From Desulfatibacillum aliphaticivorans DSM 15576 (GTDB taxonomy: Bacteria > Desulfobacterota > Desulfobacteria > Desulfobacterales > Desulfatibacillaceae), in contig NZ_AUCT01000008.1 of NCBI RefSeq assembly GCF_000429905.1, positions 193,582 through 257,581 on the forward strand: a DNA stretch of 64,000 nucleotides, read 5' to 3'. The translations under genes were made by a program, and so were the position numbers. This document shows, piece by piece, positions 9,589 through 17,187 of this stretch (the stretch's first letter is position 1; each line of letters starts with the position of its first letter). The notes under the pieces are model-generated. The model saw nothing but the letters and a program-made list of their open reading frames with translations, had not been told where the DNA came from and searched no databases.

Positions 9589-10288
9589 GTAATCCCCCTT
9601 CCTTCTGGTGCAAATCATTCCAGATTGCAATGCTGTCCTGCATGGCGGCTCGGGCCGCCTGTTTGACCGCCTCCGGCCCCAGTTCCAAGGCTCGAGCCAG
9701 GCTTGAGTAATATTTTTTTGAGGCCGCCCTGCCCTTTGCCAAAGAAAAATACGTGTGAGCGAGGCTTTTAAACAGGGGGCCGAAATCGTTCAAAATCATG
9801 GGAAAGGTAAAGTTCTTGGAGGCCTTGGCCATCAATTCCTGCAGGCTCCAATCATATTGGGCAAAAGCCTCGGGATCGTCATCCAAGATTTTGGCCAGGG
9901 CCAGATGCCTGGCTAAATCCTCGGGATTGCGTTCGCTGGCCATGGCCGCCACGCTGGGTATGAGCACCAAGCGCAGCTCCAGCAAATGCACAATAAAATT
10001 CTTGGGTAAAAACTGGCCGTACCTGGCCATGGTGGAAAGCAGGCCCAGCCCGCCCTTGGTCCAGTAATCGTTGACAATGGTGGGCTTGCCGTGGCGGATG
10101 GCGATCCACCCTTCCGCGGCCAGGCGATGCAGGGTTTCCCGAAGGGTGGGCCTTGTCACCCCCAACTCCTGGGCCAGGGCGCGTTCTCCGGGGAGGCACG
10201 CGCCGGGGGGGTATTTCCCTTCCAGGATGGCGGTGAGAATTTGATTTTCGGCGTATTGCGCCGGTTTGAGCAATTTAGCGTCTTCCAT
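9581..10288 (-). CDS. fadR: FadR-type GntR transcription regulator
   Basis: 235 residues. The winged helix (about 8-75) has GERALAQELGVTRPTLRETLHRLAAEG; the rest matches the acyl-CoA-binding FadR C-terminal domain: IVNDYWTKGGLGLLSTMARY parallels the VNNFWETSGLNILETLARL region of E. coli FadR, and AFAQYDWSLQELMAKAS parallels its AFAELDYNIF segment. Acyl-CoA binding releases FadR from DNA. It heads the operon and overlaps the AgpS-like gene by eight bases. A consensus-like FadR operator covers the -10 region of its own promoter, so autorepression is expected. It is a FadR homolog; orthology to the enteric regulator is not proven. Confidence 0.85.
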   Translation of the reverse strand: MEDAKLLKPAQYAENQILTAILEGKYPPGACLPGERALAQELGVTRPTLRETLHRLAAEGWIAIRHGKPTIVNDYWTKGGLGLLSTMARYGQFLPKNFIVHLLELRLVLIPSVAAMASERNPEDLARHLALAKILDDDPEAFAQYDWSLQELMAKASKNFTFPMILNDFGPLFKSLAHTYFSLAKGRAASKKYYSSLARALELGPEAVKQAARAAMQDSIAIWNDLHQKEGGLHD

Positions 10289-10301
10289 GGCGCCTCCTGG
10301 T

Positions 10302-10334
10302 AAGAGGTCATACCAGTTTGGCCGCCCATGTCAA
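10302..10334 (-). promoter_or_regulatory. Sigma-70-like promoter overlapped by a FadR operator
   Basis: On the minus strand a perfect -35 TTGACA (10329-10334) is followed after 16 bases by TATGAC (10307-10312). The 17-mer AACTGGTATGACCTCTT at 10302-10318 covers that -10 and closely follows the known proteobacterial FadR operator (AACTGGTCnGACCTGTT type), keeping TGGT and GACC in register. The ribosome site and fadR start lie 14 bases downstream. A longer CTGGTA...TACCAG dyad spans 10298-10317. Regulation by FadR is inferred from the site and the adjacent regulator gene. Confidence 0.7.
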
Positions 10335-10371
10335 TACTTTTTTACCATGCGTTTGATTTTTTGCAAAAGGA

Positions 10372-10944
10372 TCAGATGGTGGGCTCGGCCAAGGCCTCCA
10401 GAGCCTTGACGATCTTTCGATCGTGGGGAGCCTCGCTGGACAGAATTTCTCGCACCGAGTCCAGGACAAGCTGGAGTTCGCTCACTTTGGCGTCCAGTTC
10501 GCGAATGGTTTCCGCGGCGGAGGATTCGGTGACGTCCATGGCTTCCTGGAGTTCCTGGGTGTCTCTGACCAGCAGGCTCAGGTCGCGCACTCGTCCTATT
10601 TTAATGGCCAGTTCGTCCAGATGAATGGGTTTTTGCAGGTAGTCGTCCGCGCCTTTTTTCATGGCTTCCACGGCGGTTTCCACCGAGGCGTGGCCGGTGA
10701 TGAGCACCACGGAGGTGCGGGGAGAACGCGCCTTGGCTGCTTCCAGGACTCCGACGCCGTCCACTTCGCCGGGCATCATGAGGTCCGTGACCACCAGGTC
10801 GTAGAGCTTTTTCCGAATCATGTTGGTTGCCTGGACTCCGTCCTCGGCGGATTCCACAGAGAAGCCGGCGTTGGCTACTCCGCGCTCCAAGAGCATACGG
10901 GCGCTGGTTTCGTCATCCACAACCAAGGCATGTAAGGCGCTCAT
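10372..10944 (-). CDS. Response regulator with REC domain and helical tail
   Basis: 190 residues. The receiver domain (1-120) has acidic D10/D11, phospho-acceptor D54 in VVTDLMMPG, T83 and K105 in YLQKP. Residues about 130-175 are heptad-like and probably form a coiled coil; there is no DNA-binding or enzymatic domain, so output is likely by protein contact. Its ATG shares one base with the stop of the upstream cheR gene (TGATG), so the two are translationally coupled, suggesting a chemosensory-type pathway. No kinase gene is adjacent. Confidence 0.87.
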   Translation of the reverse strand: MSALHALVVDDETSARMLLERGVANAGFSVESAEDGVQATNMIRKKLYDLVVTDLMMPGEVDGVGVLEAAKARSPRTSVVLITGHASVETAVEAMKKGADDYLQKPIHLDELAIKIGRVRDLSLLVRDTQELQEAMDVTESSAAETIRELDAKVSELQLVLDSVREILSSEAPHDRKIVKALEALAEPTI

Positions 10945-11819
10945 CAGAATCTCCTTTGATAATAGGTGCAGCTGGAAAACATTTTAGGGATAAATCGGGA
11001 ACACATGGCCGCCAGGGACTCGGAGGCGCCGGCCACCAGGAAGCCGTCGGGCTCCAGGGCGTTGGCCAACTGGTTAAACAGCCATTTGCGGTGATCCTGC
11101 CGAAAATAGATCGCCACATTGCGGCAGAGAATAAGGTCCCACTCTTTAAAACCGTTGATGGGCTCCAGCAGGTTCACCGATTTAAAATTCACCATCTCGC
11201 GAATTTCTCCGCGAATTCTATAGGCGTTTCCCTCCGGGATAAAGAACTTTCTTAAACGGGCTTCATCCAGCCCCCGTGCGATTTCGAATTTGGAGTATAC
11301 GCCTTCCCTGGCCCGATCCAGAGCCCGCTGGGAAATATCCGACCCCAAAAGGGTGATTTTGTAATTCCTTAAATTCGGCAGGCTTTCCTTGAGGCACATA
11401 GCCAGGCTGTATACTTCCTGGCCGGTGGAGCAGGCTGCGCTCCATATGCGAATGGGAATCTTGCCTGTTGAGTCCGGGAGCCGATTGGCCGTCAGGTAAG
11501 GAATGATCTTATACTGAAACAGTTCAAACGGCCCCGCATCGCGAAAAAAGCGGGTTTCGTTGGTGGCCACTGCGTCGATAAGATCCTGAGCCATGGCTCC
11601 GGATGCGTCTGCCTTGGCCTCCGTAAGCAAGGACCAGTAATCGGGGGAACCATATTTTTCAAGTAAAGGGTTCAGCCGGGTTTCCAAAAACCGATTCTTA
11701 CTAAAATTTATTGAAATTCCAGCTACTTGAAGTATAAACCGGCATATGCGCCGCGCTTCGTCAGGCGAAATCTCCCTTAATTGCAGCCTACTCGCCTTTT
11801 GTTCCTGTCCAAAATCCAT
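10944..11819 (-). CDS. cheR: CheR-type protein-glutamate methyltransferase
   Basis: 291 residues. An all-helical N-terminal domain (about 15-95) precedes a SAM-dependent methyltransferase domain with TRFFRDAGPFELFQ, IWSAACSTGQEVYSLAM (SAM-binding), LLGSDISQRALDRAREGVY and WDLILCRNVAIYF, all CheR hallmarks. CheR methylates glutamates of methyl-accepting chemotaxis proteins using SAM. No cheB or MCP gene is in the window; the only partner is the coupled REC protein downstream, so this may be a minimal alternative chemosensory unit. The minus-strand ATG is at 11819. Confidence 0.92.
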   Translation of the reverse strand: MDFGQEQKASRLQLREISPDEARRICRFILQVAGISINFSKNRFLETRLNPLLEKYGSPDYWSLLTEAKADASGAMAQDLIDAVATNETRFFRDAGPFELFQYKIIPYLTANRLPDSTGKIPIRIWSAACSTGQEVYSLAMCLKESLPNLRNYKITLLGSDISQRALDRAREGVYSKFEIARGLDEARLRKFFIPEGNAYRIRGEIREMVNFKSVNLLEPINGFKEWDLILCRNVAIYFRQDHRKWLFNQLANALEPDGFLVAGASESLAAMCSRFIPKMFSSCTYYQRRF

Positions 11820-11924
11820 AATACCATCCTAGAAAAATCGGTACTACAAAATACTCCCCGCCGCATGGGTTCCGCGGCGAGGCCGCAAAAGCGGCTCAAG
11901 CAATTTGTTGGCTGCAGGAAGGAC

Positions 11925-12554
11925 TCAGCCAATGGAGAGACATGTGATAGTGCAGGCGTCGGGATTCCACAGCGTGGCGTATCCGCGCGTTAAAGCCCCG
12001 CATGTGACAACGCAGGGCAGGCGATCCTCCAGAGGGAGGGTTCTACCGGGCTCAAGGGACTGGGAGTGCACCCGGCCGTTTACCAGAAAGGCCGCGGCCG
12101 GGTCATGGCTATGCCCCCGAAAGAACAAGCCGTTTTTTTTCCGGGAAAAATACCGAAGGGTCTGGGCGTCGGTCATGGGGCCCACCATGGCCGAAAGTCC
12201 CATCTCCTTGGTGAACGGCAGGGAATGGGCGAAATCCGCCCCCCGCCATTCCAGGCTCTTGGGAAGATCCTTCAAGTACTGAAGGACGTCCTCCCTCACC
12301 AAGCCTGTGTTCATGCCCCACTGGTTTACAACCACGGCATGATCATTATTTCCTTTTACCACAAAAACATTGGCCTGGACCAGAAGATCCACGCATGCGT
12401 CCGCCGTCTGGGGAATCATGGAGTCGCAAACGTCCCCCAGGTGGTGCACTCTTTGGCATCCCAGGGATCGAAAGGCCTCCAAGGCCGCCCCGATGGATTC
12501 GGACCTGCCGTGGCTGTCCGCCATAATGCCGACCAATAAACTCCGGTCCTTCAT
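11925..12554 (-). CDS. Calcineurin-like metallophosphoesterase (YfcE/MJ0936 type)
   Basis: 209 residues, the single-domain phosphodiesterase size. All metal-site motifs are present: DSHGR near the N-terminus, HHLGDVCD, GNNDHAV and RGHSHDP, matching D-x-H, GD, GNxD and GHxH. This fold hydrolyses phosphodiesters with two divalent metals; the substrate cannot be told. It stands alone between uspA and cheR. GC-rich dyads at about 11862-11900 just after its stop could end transcription. Confidence 0.88.
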   Translation of the reverse strand: MKDRSLLVGIMADSHGRSESIGAALEAFRSLGCQRVHHLGDVCDSMIPQTADACVDLLVQANVFVVKGNNDHAVVVNQWGMNTGLVREDVLQYLKDLPKSLEWRGADFAHSLPFTKEMGLSAMVGPMTDAQTLRYFSRKKNGLFFRGHSHDPAAAFLVNGRVHSQSLEPGRTLPLEDRLPCVVTCGALTRGYATLWNPDACTITCLSIG

Positions 12555-12649
12555 CCGATCCTCCGGATAAAAGACCGGCCTTGGTTCGGCATAAAGCGGA
12601 TTTTAGAGCAGAGAAGCAATCCTTGAGACGTGGCGGAGTGCATACGGCT

Positions 12650-13048
12650 TTATTGCTTTTTCACTGTCATGACCGGACAGGGGGCGTTCAAAATGACGAA
12701 CTGGGCGTTGGAGCCGAACAGCAGTTTGCCGACCTTGGACTTGCTTTTCACGCCGATGATGATTTCATCCACTTCCTTTTCCTTGGCGAAACTCACCAGA
12801 TCCTCGCCGGGCTCCAGGCCGCGGACCAGCACGTGAGTTTCGCACTCAATGCCTTCGGCGTCCAGGGTTTCCTTGGCTTCCTTGAGGATCTTTTCCGCCT
12901 TTTCCAACTCGTCCTTTTCCATTTCCACGCCCCCGAAAAGGGAGGTGGCCAGAAAAATTTTGCCATCCCACGCCTTGGCGTGCTTGATGGCGATGTCCAT
13001 GACGTGTTTTCCTTCTTTGCTTCTCTCGTATCCGACCAAAATCTTCAT
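12650..13048 (-). CDS. Universal stress protein, UspA family
   Basis: 132 residues from the ATG at 13048, chosen because GGAGG is placed upstream and because the protein then starts MKILVGYERSKEGKH, as UspA proteins do. The C-terminus has the ATP-binding loop GKLLFGSNAQFVI followed by the typical APCPVMTVK ending. Single-domain UspA proteins are cytoplasmic, dimeric and often ATP-binding, and are induced under starvation or stress. It is monocistronic by spacing. Confidence 0.92.
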   Translation of the reverse strand: MKILVGYERSKEGKHVMDIAIKHAKAWDGKIFLATSLFGGVEMEKDELEKAEKILKEAKETLDAEGIECETHVLVRGLEPGEDLVSFAKEKEVDEIIIGVKSKSKVGKLLFGSNAQFVILNAPCPVMTVKKQ

Positions 13049-13631
13049 TATGGGTCCTCCAAAAGGTGAAAGAGACATAACATCCAGGTTAATTAGCTGC
13101 GTCTGTATAACATGAAATCATCCACATTGGGATACCCAAAGTCAAGGAAGGTTTTCACAGATGTGCATTTTTTTTGAACGACGTGGAGAAAGCAGGGCGT
13201 TGCGGATGATAAAGGGGTTAGGATAGAAATTCGGTAAATTCACGGTAGACACATTTTGAATCGTCGCACCCACATTCATGCCTGTCCGGGCAATTATGTG
13301 GATATGCCTACAAATTCCAAAACCAATTCCCTTGCCCCAACCCTGTTGATGTGGCATGAATTGATGATGGGAGAAGCACACATATGAGATGTCCAAATGC
13401 GCCTAATACAAATAAAGCCGGAAAGCAACGCCCGGCAATTTGCTTACCGCTGCCGCCCTCATCTCGCAGGGCTAAAGCATTCACTTAACTTATTTTAAAG
13501 AATGGAATCAATTGAAGGAAGCGCCTGACACATTCAACCATGAAACAATGTATTCGATTACATCCACCTCGCCCACCTTTATCAAGGCCAGCGGTGGATT
13601 CGCCGGAAACTTTCGCATTAAACAGTTTATA
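13049..13631. other. Intergenic stretch, no supported gene
   Basis: About 580 bases that grow AT-rich toward the reverse transcriptase island. A minus-strand frame of 84 codons (13142-13396) lacks a ribosome site and any recognisable motif, so it is not called. A short GCCGG...CCGGC dyad lies at about 13419-13438. This is probably the left border of the imported segment. Confidence 0.5.
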
Positions 13632-14111
13632 TTACTTATAAATTCTTCTTATCCAGCGCTTCATCCACGGGTCCGTTATATGGTCATAGATTTTTGTTTT
13701 TATATTAATATCGCTCTTAATATTTTTGGACCTCAAAATCGATTGCAATATCAAAAATTTTGCAATCGGATAGGTATTATGTTTGATAGTTGGAAATAGA
13801 TAGGGTGTCAATTTTTTATCCAGTCTTTCTATCGACTCAAGTTTAAGAATGTTATGAGCTACTGAGGCTGCGTCCTCAGGACCGATAGAAATTTGTTCTT
13901 GCAGAATTGTTTCAACCACTTCAGGCTTGAAGGTCCTAACTCTAGGAAGAATCGCAATGACTTGTCTAGTTAAGAATGGCTCTTGCTCCCATAACGATTT
14001 TCTAGATTGCACAATGGAAAGAATCCGATTGGGTTTATCATATTTTGCAGCTATCCAAAGATAGCAATATAATTCAAATGTTTTTGATGGCTTAGAAAAA
14101 CGTTTTAGCAA
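13632..14111 (-). pseudogene. C-terminal helical part of the reverse transcriptase, out of frame
   Basis: 159 codons from a TTG at 14111 overlapping the stop of the RT frame. Read upstream of that TTG, the same frame gives GNFVEDLLKRFSKPSK, which joins smoothly to the TSKLG end of the RT frame if one base is restored near the CCCC run at 14128-14131 (GGGG on the coding strand). I infer that one protein of about 595 residues was split by a -1 shift. The segment is predicted all-helical, like the C-terminal repeat domains of defence RTs. It could instead be a separate, translationally coupled gene. Confidence 0.6.
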
Positions 14112-15418
14112 GTCTTCGACAAAATTTCCCCTAGTTTACTAGTTGGAATTCTCCAGTTTGTAACTAACCGACAAATATGAAAAAGGGTTACGTCATCATA
14201 AACATTGGCTTCATCTAATATCTTTAATATTACCTCACAGGTCCGTTTTCGATAGCCTACAGATTCAATATAATATGCAATATGACCGCGGATAGCTGGA
14301 TTCCTTTTGAATAATCGCACTGCGTCGTCCAATAAAACAATAGTCTTCATTTTGGCCGCAGTCGTTAAAAAACGTTTTGTAACTTTAGGCCAGTTTTGGA
14401 GATCCTGATTCTTTAAATGCTTTTTGAATTCCCTTTTGAGTTCCCTCGAAGACTTTTTTAAAGTCAAAAAAGTGTCCAAATACTTGTTCTCATCGACCAT
14501 GAAGTGGCGTTTTGCCTCTTCAACAGTATAATAAGTTGTTTTCCCTAAATTCAAAGCCAAGCCTCGGCTTTTTAGGACATCATTCATAGCCCCAAGGATT
14601 TCACAAGCACTATCAACAGAGTTTACACCAAAATTTATGTCATCCATCCATCTAACAAAACTTCCTTTTGTTTTAACATTTAATATCTCATCCAACTCAA
14701 AAAGTAGCGCGTGGGCTAAAAGCCTGGGTGCTTCTAAATTTATTGTAGGAAGTCCTTTTAACGACGTCGGCAGATAATCTGGATTCCAAGAAAGCTGTTC
14801 AATTAGATTGAAAAGAAAATCTAAAATAACTTCATGGGCTTGTATGCGTGATGATATGATGTGCCTCAACTCCCTTAAACCAATATTGTCAAAATAGTTG
14901 GTCAAATCAGTAACAACTAAATATTTGTAATTATTTGCAAAGCCAAGAATCTCTTTTTGAAATTTTTTCCACAATGAACGCCAATGCAGTGGGTAGTCCC
15001 CAGGTTCCCTAACTTGGTGTGGAAGTATAAGGTTATGCTTATCTCTTGAGTAGAATGCCTTTTCAGTAGGCGATGTTGAGCTAATTTCCTTTGATATACT
15101 TTCTACAACTGTTTGTAGAACTAAGGCATCAGATGGATTTGGAAGCATTAAATGGCGACATATTCCTAATCGTTTTTCGACTTTATATATCAGTGGTGGA
15201 TGAGATTTATAACGTCCACTTAAAATACTTTTTACTATATTTTTTGCTCTTTCATCAATTCTATAATTAAAATCATAGTAGTCATGCAAATCCAAGATAT
15301 CTAATGAACGCATCTGTTTCCTAACAATCTTCCTCCAGTTATTAATCAGTGCAGGCTCATTAAACACCAATTCTAATTGCTTTTTTCTTTGTACCGCAAA
15401 TCGTTCTGTTGTTCTCAT
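14105..15418 (-). CDS. Reverse transcriptase (RNA-directed DNA polymerase), unknown-group/DRT-like
   Basis: 437 residues with RT palm motifs: motif A YLVVTDLTNYFDNI (D171), motif B GLPTINLEAPRLLAHALL, motif C VRWMDDINF (D259, D260) and motif D LNLGKTTYYT. The catalytic aspartates are intact. There is no maturase, HNH or integrase domain, arguing against a group II intron or DGR RT; retron RTs are usually about 320 residues. With the out-of-frame helical tail the ancestral protein would be about 595 residues, a size seen in defence-associated RTs. The region is far richer in AT than its neighbours, indicating transfer. The exact class cannot be assigned by eye. Confidence 0.85.
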   Translation of the reverse strand: MRTTERFAVQRKKQLELVFNEPALINNWRKIVRKQMRSLDILDLHDYYDFNYRIDERAKNIVKSILSGRYKSHPPLIYKVEKRLGICRHLMLPNPSDALVLQTVVESISKEISSTSPTEKAFYSRDKHNLILPHQVREPGDYPLHWRSLWKKFQKEILGFANNYKYLVVTDLTNYFDNIGLRELRHIISSRIQAHEVILDFLFNLIEQLSWNPDYLPTSLKGLPTINLEAPRLLAHALLFELDEILNVKTKGSFVRWMDDINFGVNSVDSACEILGAMNDVLKSRGLALNLGKTTYYTVEEAKRHFMVDENKYLDTFLTLKKSSRELKREFKKHLKNQDLQNWPKVTKRFLTTAAKMKTIVLLDDAVRLFKRNPAIRGHIAYYIESVGYRKRTCEVILKILDEANVYDDVTLFHICRLVTNWRIPTSKLGEILSKTC

Positions 15419-15593
15419 ATATTTCCAGTATTTTATTGAAATTTAATAGTTTAAATGAAATGATAGTTAAAAATATTACATATAAGCGTTAAATTTTATA
15501 AGAAGTAACGATATCATCAGCTATGCCATATTACAATCAATAATTCTCGGGGCATCTCAAAAACTCAATAATTTTTTATTCACCCATATTACG

Positions 15594-15615
15594 GCAGGGC
15601 AAGCCCTGAAACTAC
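15594..15615 (+). repeat. Dispersed intergenic repeat, family C, copy 1
   Basis: A 22-base unit with core AGGGCAAGCCCTGAA then CTAC, containing the dyad AGGGC/GCCCT. Near-identical copies are at 16180-16201 and 55083-55104, all in the same orientation and all intergenic. Confidence 0.75.
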
Positions 15616-15758
15616 GGATCAAATGGAGCCAATGCGATGGATTTGCAGGCCAGCCGCGGCATGCAATGCCGGGAGCCGTCAGGCCAATAAGCGCGTCAGT
15701 TGAACTTTGTCTAAGGCGGAAAAGGTCGGCGAAAGGGCGCCGCTCTTGAAACGAGGGT

Positions 15759-15807
15759 GGCCCAGGCAAGTTTTTTTGCCTGGGGCCGAAGGCCAAAAGG
15801 TGCGGCC
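15759..15807 (+). repeat. Dispersed intergenic repeat, family A, copy 1
   Basis: Starts GGCCCAGGCAAG, a T-rich loop, then TTTGCCTGG and ends AAAAGGTGCGGCC. CCAGGCAA pairs with TTGCCTGG as a hairpin. The second copy at 54717-54768 has the same order with a changed loop and middle. Confidence 0.75.
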
Positions 15808-16179
15808 GTTGCGGCGTCCGAATGTCCATTGTTTTAGGCGGAAGAAGGCCTTATTTGAAACCAACAAATAGTTTCAACCTGCGCCGTCCGCCGGGAGGGC
15901 GCCCGTGATTTTCATATTCGAATCAGATTTATAAAAAATGTCGCTGCGACCCCGGCAGGATACTGCTCTGCCGGGGCTACCCGTTTTGGGTAGGGCGCCG
16001 GCCATTCCAATATTACGGGAGTCTTGCTTCACCTTGCTCGAACCAGGTGCGCTCCGCGCCCTGGCGCGATACTACTTGTGCCAGGGCGCCCTCGTTGAGG
16101 ACCGCGCAACGCGCGATCCAAGGCAGGCGCCGGAACCTGCCGCTACACATCAGGTGCGATTTTTTAAGGCGGCATGTGG

Positions 16180-16201
16180 GTAGGGCACGCCCTGAAGCTA
16201 C
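16180..16201 (+). repeat. Dispersed intergenic repeat, family C, copy 2
   Basis: Matches the 15594 copy in all but a few positions (AGGGCACGCCCTGAA then GCTAC). It ends a chain of GC-rich hairpins between the RT island and the HAD gene. Confidence 0.7.
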
Positions 16202-16438
16202 AAAATGGAATGATCCCCTTTCGTTTATAAAATACGGCTGCAGCAAGTCATCACTGTTATGCATTGCCCACTCAACGCATGGGGATGAAAAAAAATTCAG
16301 CGGCGCCAAGGCATTTTTCTCTTGATCTGATCCCCTTGAGGCGCCATGGATAGCCACGCACGATTTGGACGATCGATGCCAAGTTGCAATTATTCAAATA
16401 ATTTCAGCAAATATTTCCGGAGCATCCTCAAAAAAAAC

Positions 16439-17101
16439 ATGAGTAAACCCATCCTGTTATTCGATCTGGACGGCACCATAAGCGATCCTCTTGAAGGCAT
16501 CGCCCGGTCTTTTAATTACGCGCTTTCTTCTTTAGGATACGCAGAAAAGCCCATCGCCGAATTTGCGCAATACATCGGCCCTCCGCTGGATGAGTCGTTC
16601 AAAATCGAAACCGGCATTGACGATGACGCCAAAATCAATGCGTTCATAACCAAATTCCGGGAGCGCTATATTGAGGCGGGCTTTTCCGAGAATGAGCTGT
16701 ATCCCGGGATAAAAGAATCGCTGGTTGAGCTTTCCAGCCGGAACGTCTCCATGGCGATCTGCACGTCCAAAAGACAGGACATGGCGGAAAAAATATTGGA
16801 TCTTTTCGAAATCCGGAGCCATTTTCAATTTGTGAGCGGCGGGGACGTGGGAATTCAAAAATGGCGCCAAATTGAGTCCCTGCTTGCAAAGGACGCCATA
16901 AACCCTAACGCCGTCATGATCGGCGACAGGGACATTGACCTGACGGCGGCCCATAAAAACGGCATCCGCTCCGCCGGGGTTCTTTGGGGGTACGGCTCCC
17001 GCGCTGAGCTGGAAGCCCAGGCTCCACTCCATTTATTCTCAAAGCCCTCGGATATTGTGAAAATTGCTGATAGATTGGAGCCCATTGTGTCGGAGTCATG
17101 A
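16439..17101 (+). CDS. HAD-family phosphatase, phosphoglycolate phosphatase-like
   Basis: 220 residues from the ATG at 16439. I chose this over the in-frame ATG at 16346 because the protein then begins MSKPILLFDLDGTISD, placing HAD motif I at the N-terminus as usual. Motif II is ICTSKR, the motif III lysine is in GIQKW, and motif IV is MIGDRDIDL. The cap lies at about 15-85. The family dephosphorylates 2-phosphoglycolate, pyrophosphate or similar small phosphates; the substrate is not determined. It is flanked by repeat-rich DNA and convergent with the PlsC-like gene. Confidence 0.87.
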   Translation: MSKPILLFDLDGTISDPLEGIARSFNYALSSLGYAEKPIAEFAQYIGPPLDESFKIETGIDDDAKINAFITKFRERYIEAGFSENELYPGIKESLVELSSRNVSMAICTSKRQDMAEKILDLFEIRSHFQFVSGGDVGIQKWRQIESLLAKDAINPNAVMIGDRDIDLTAAHKNGIRSAGVLWGYGSRAELEAQAPLHLFSKPSDIVKIADRLEPIVSES

Positions 17102-17187
17102 CTATCCTCGGTTATCATGGAGGATTTTCAGACTCGCCGGCGATTTTATTTAGAAAAAACGCCTCAGACGTTTCGGCGTGCAAGTAT

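Larger units (their letters stand above)
15419..16438. other. Intergenic, AT-rich RT leader then repeat-rich spacer
   Basis: 15419-15580 is AT-rich and holds the RT promoter region and possibly a noncoding RNA. From 15590 to 16200 the base use flips to GC-rich and the sequence is a chain of short dyads, including copies of dispersed repeats listed separately. Short frames here are repeat shadows. No gene is supported before the HAD phosphatase start at 16439. Confidence 0.6.

Noticed and set aside
13142..13396. 84-codon minus-strand frame ahead of the RT island
   Set aside because: No ribosome site, no motif, and no match to a family I know; kept only as part of the spacer note.
14105..14135. 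Programmed -1 frameshift in the RT gene
   Set aside because: No X-XXY-YYZ slippery heptamer in the right frame; a single-base deletion in the G run is simpler.
15679..15867. Small protein sharing a PGKK-C-LG-P pattern with a frame at 54592-54810
   Set aside because: The similarity comes from the family A DNA repeat read in the same frame, not from a conserved gene.
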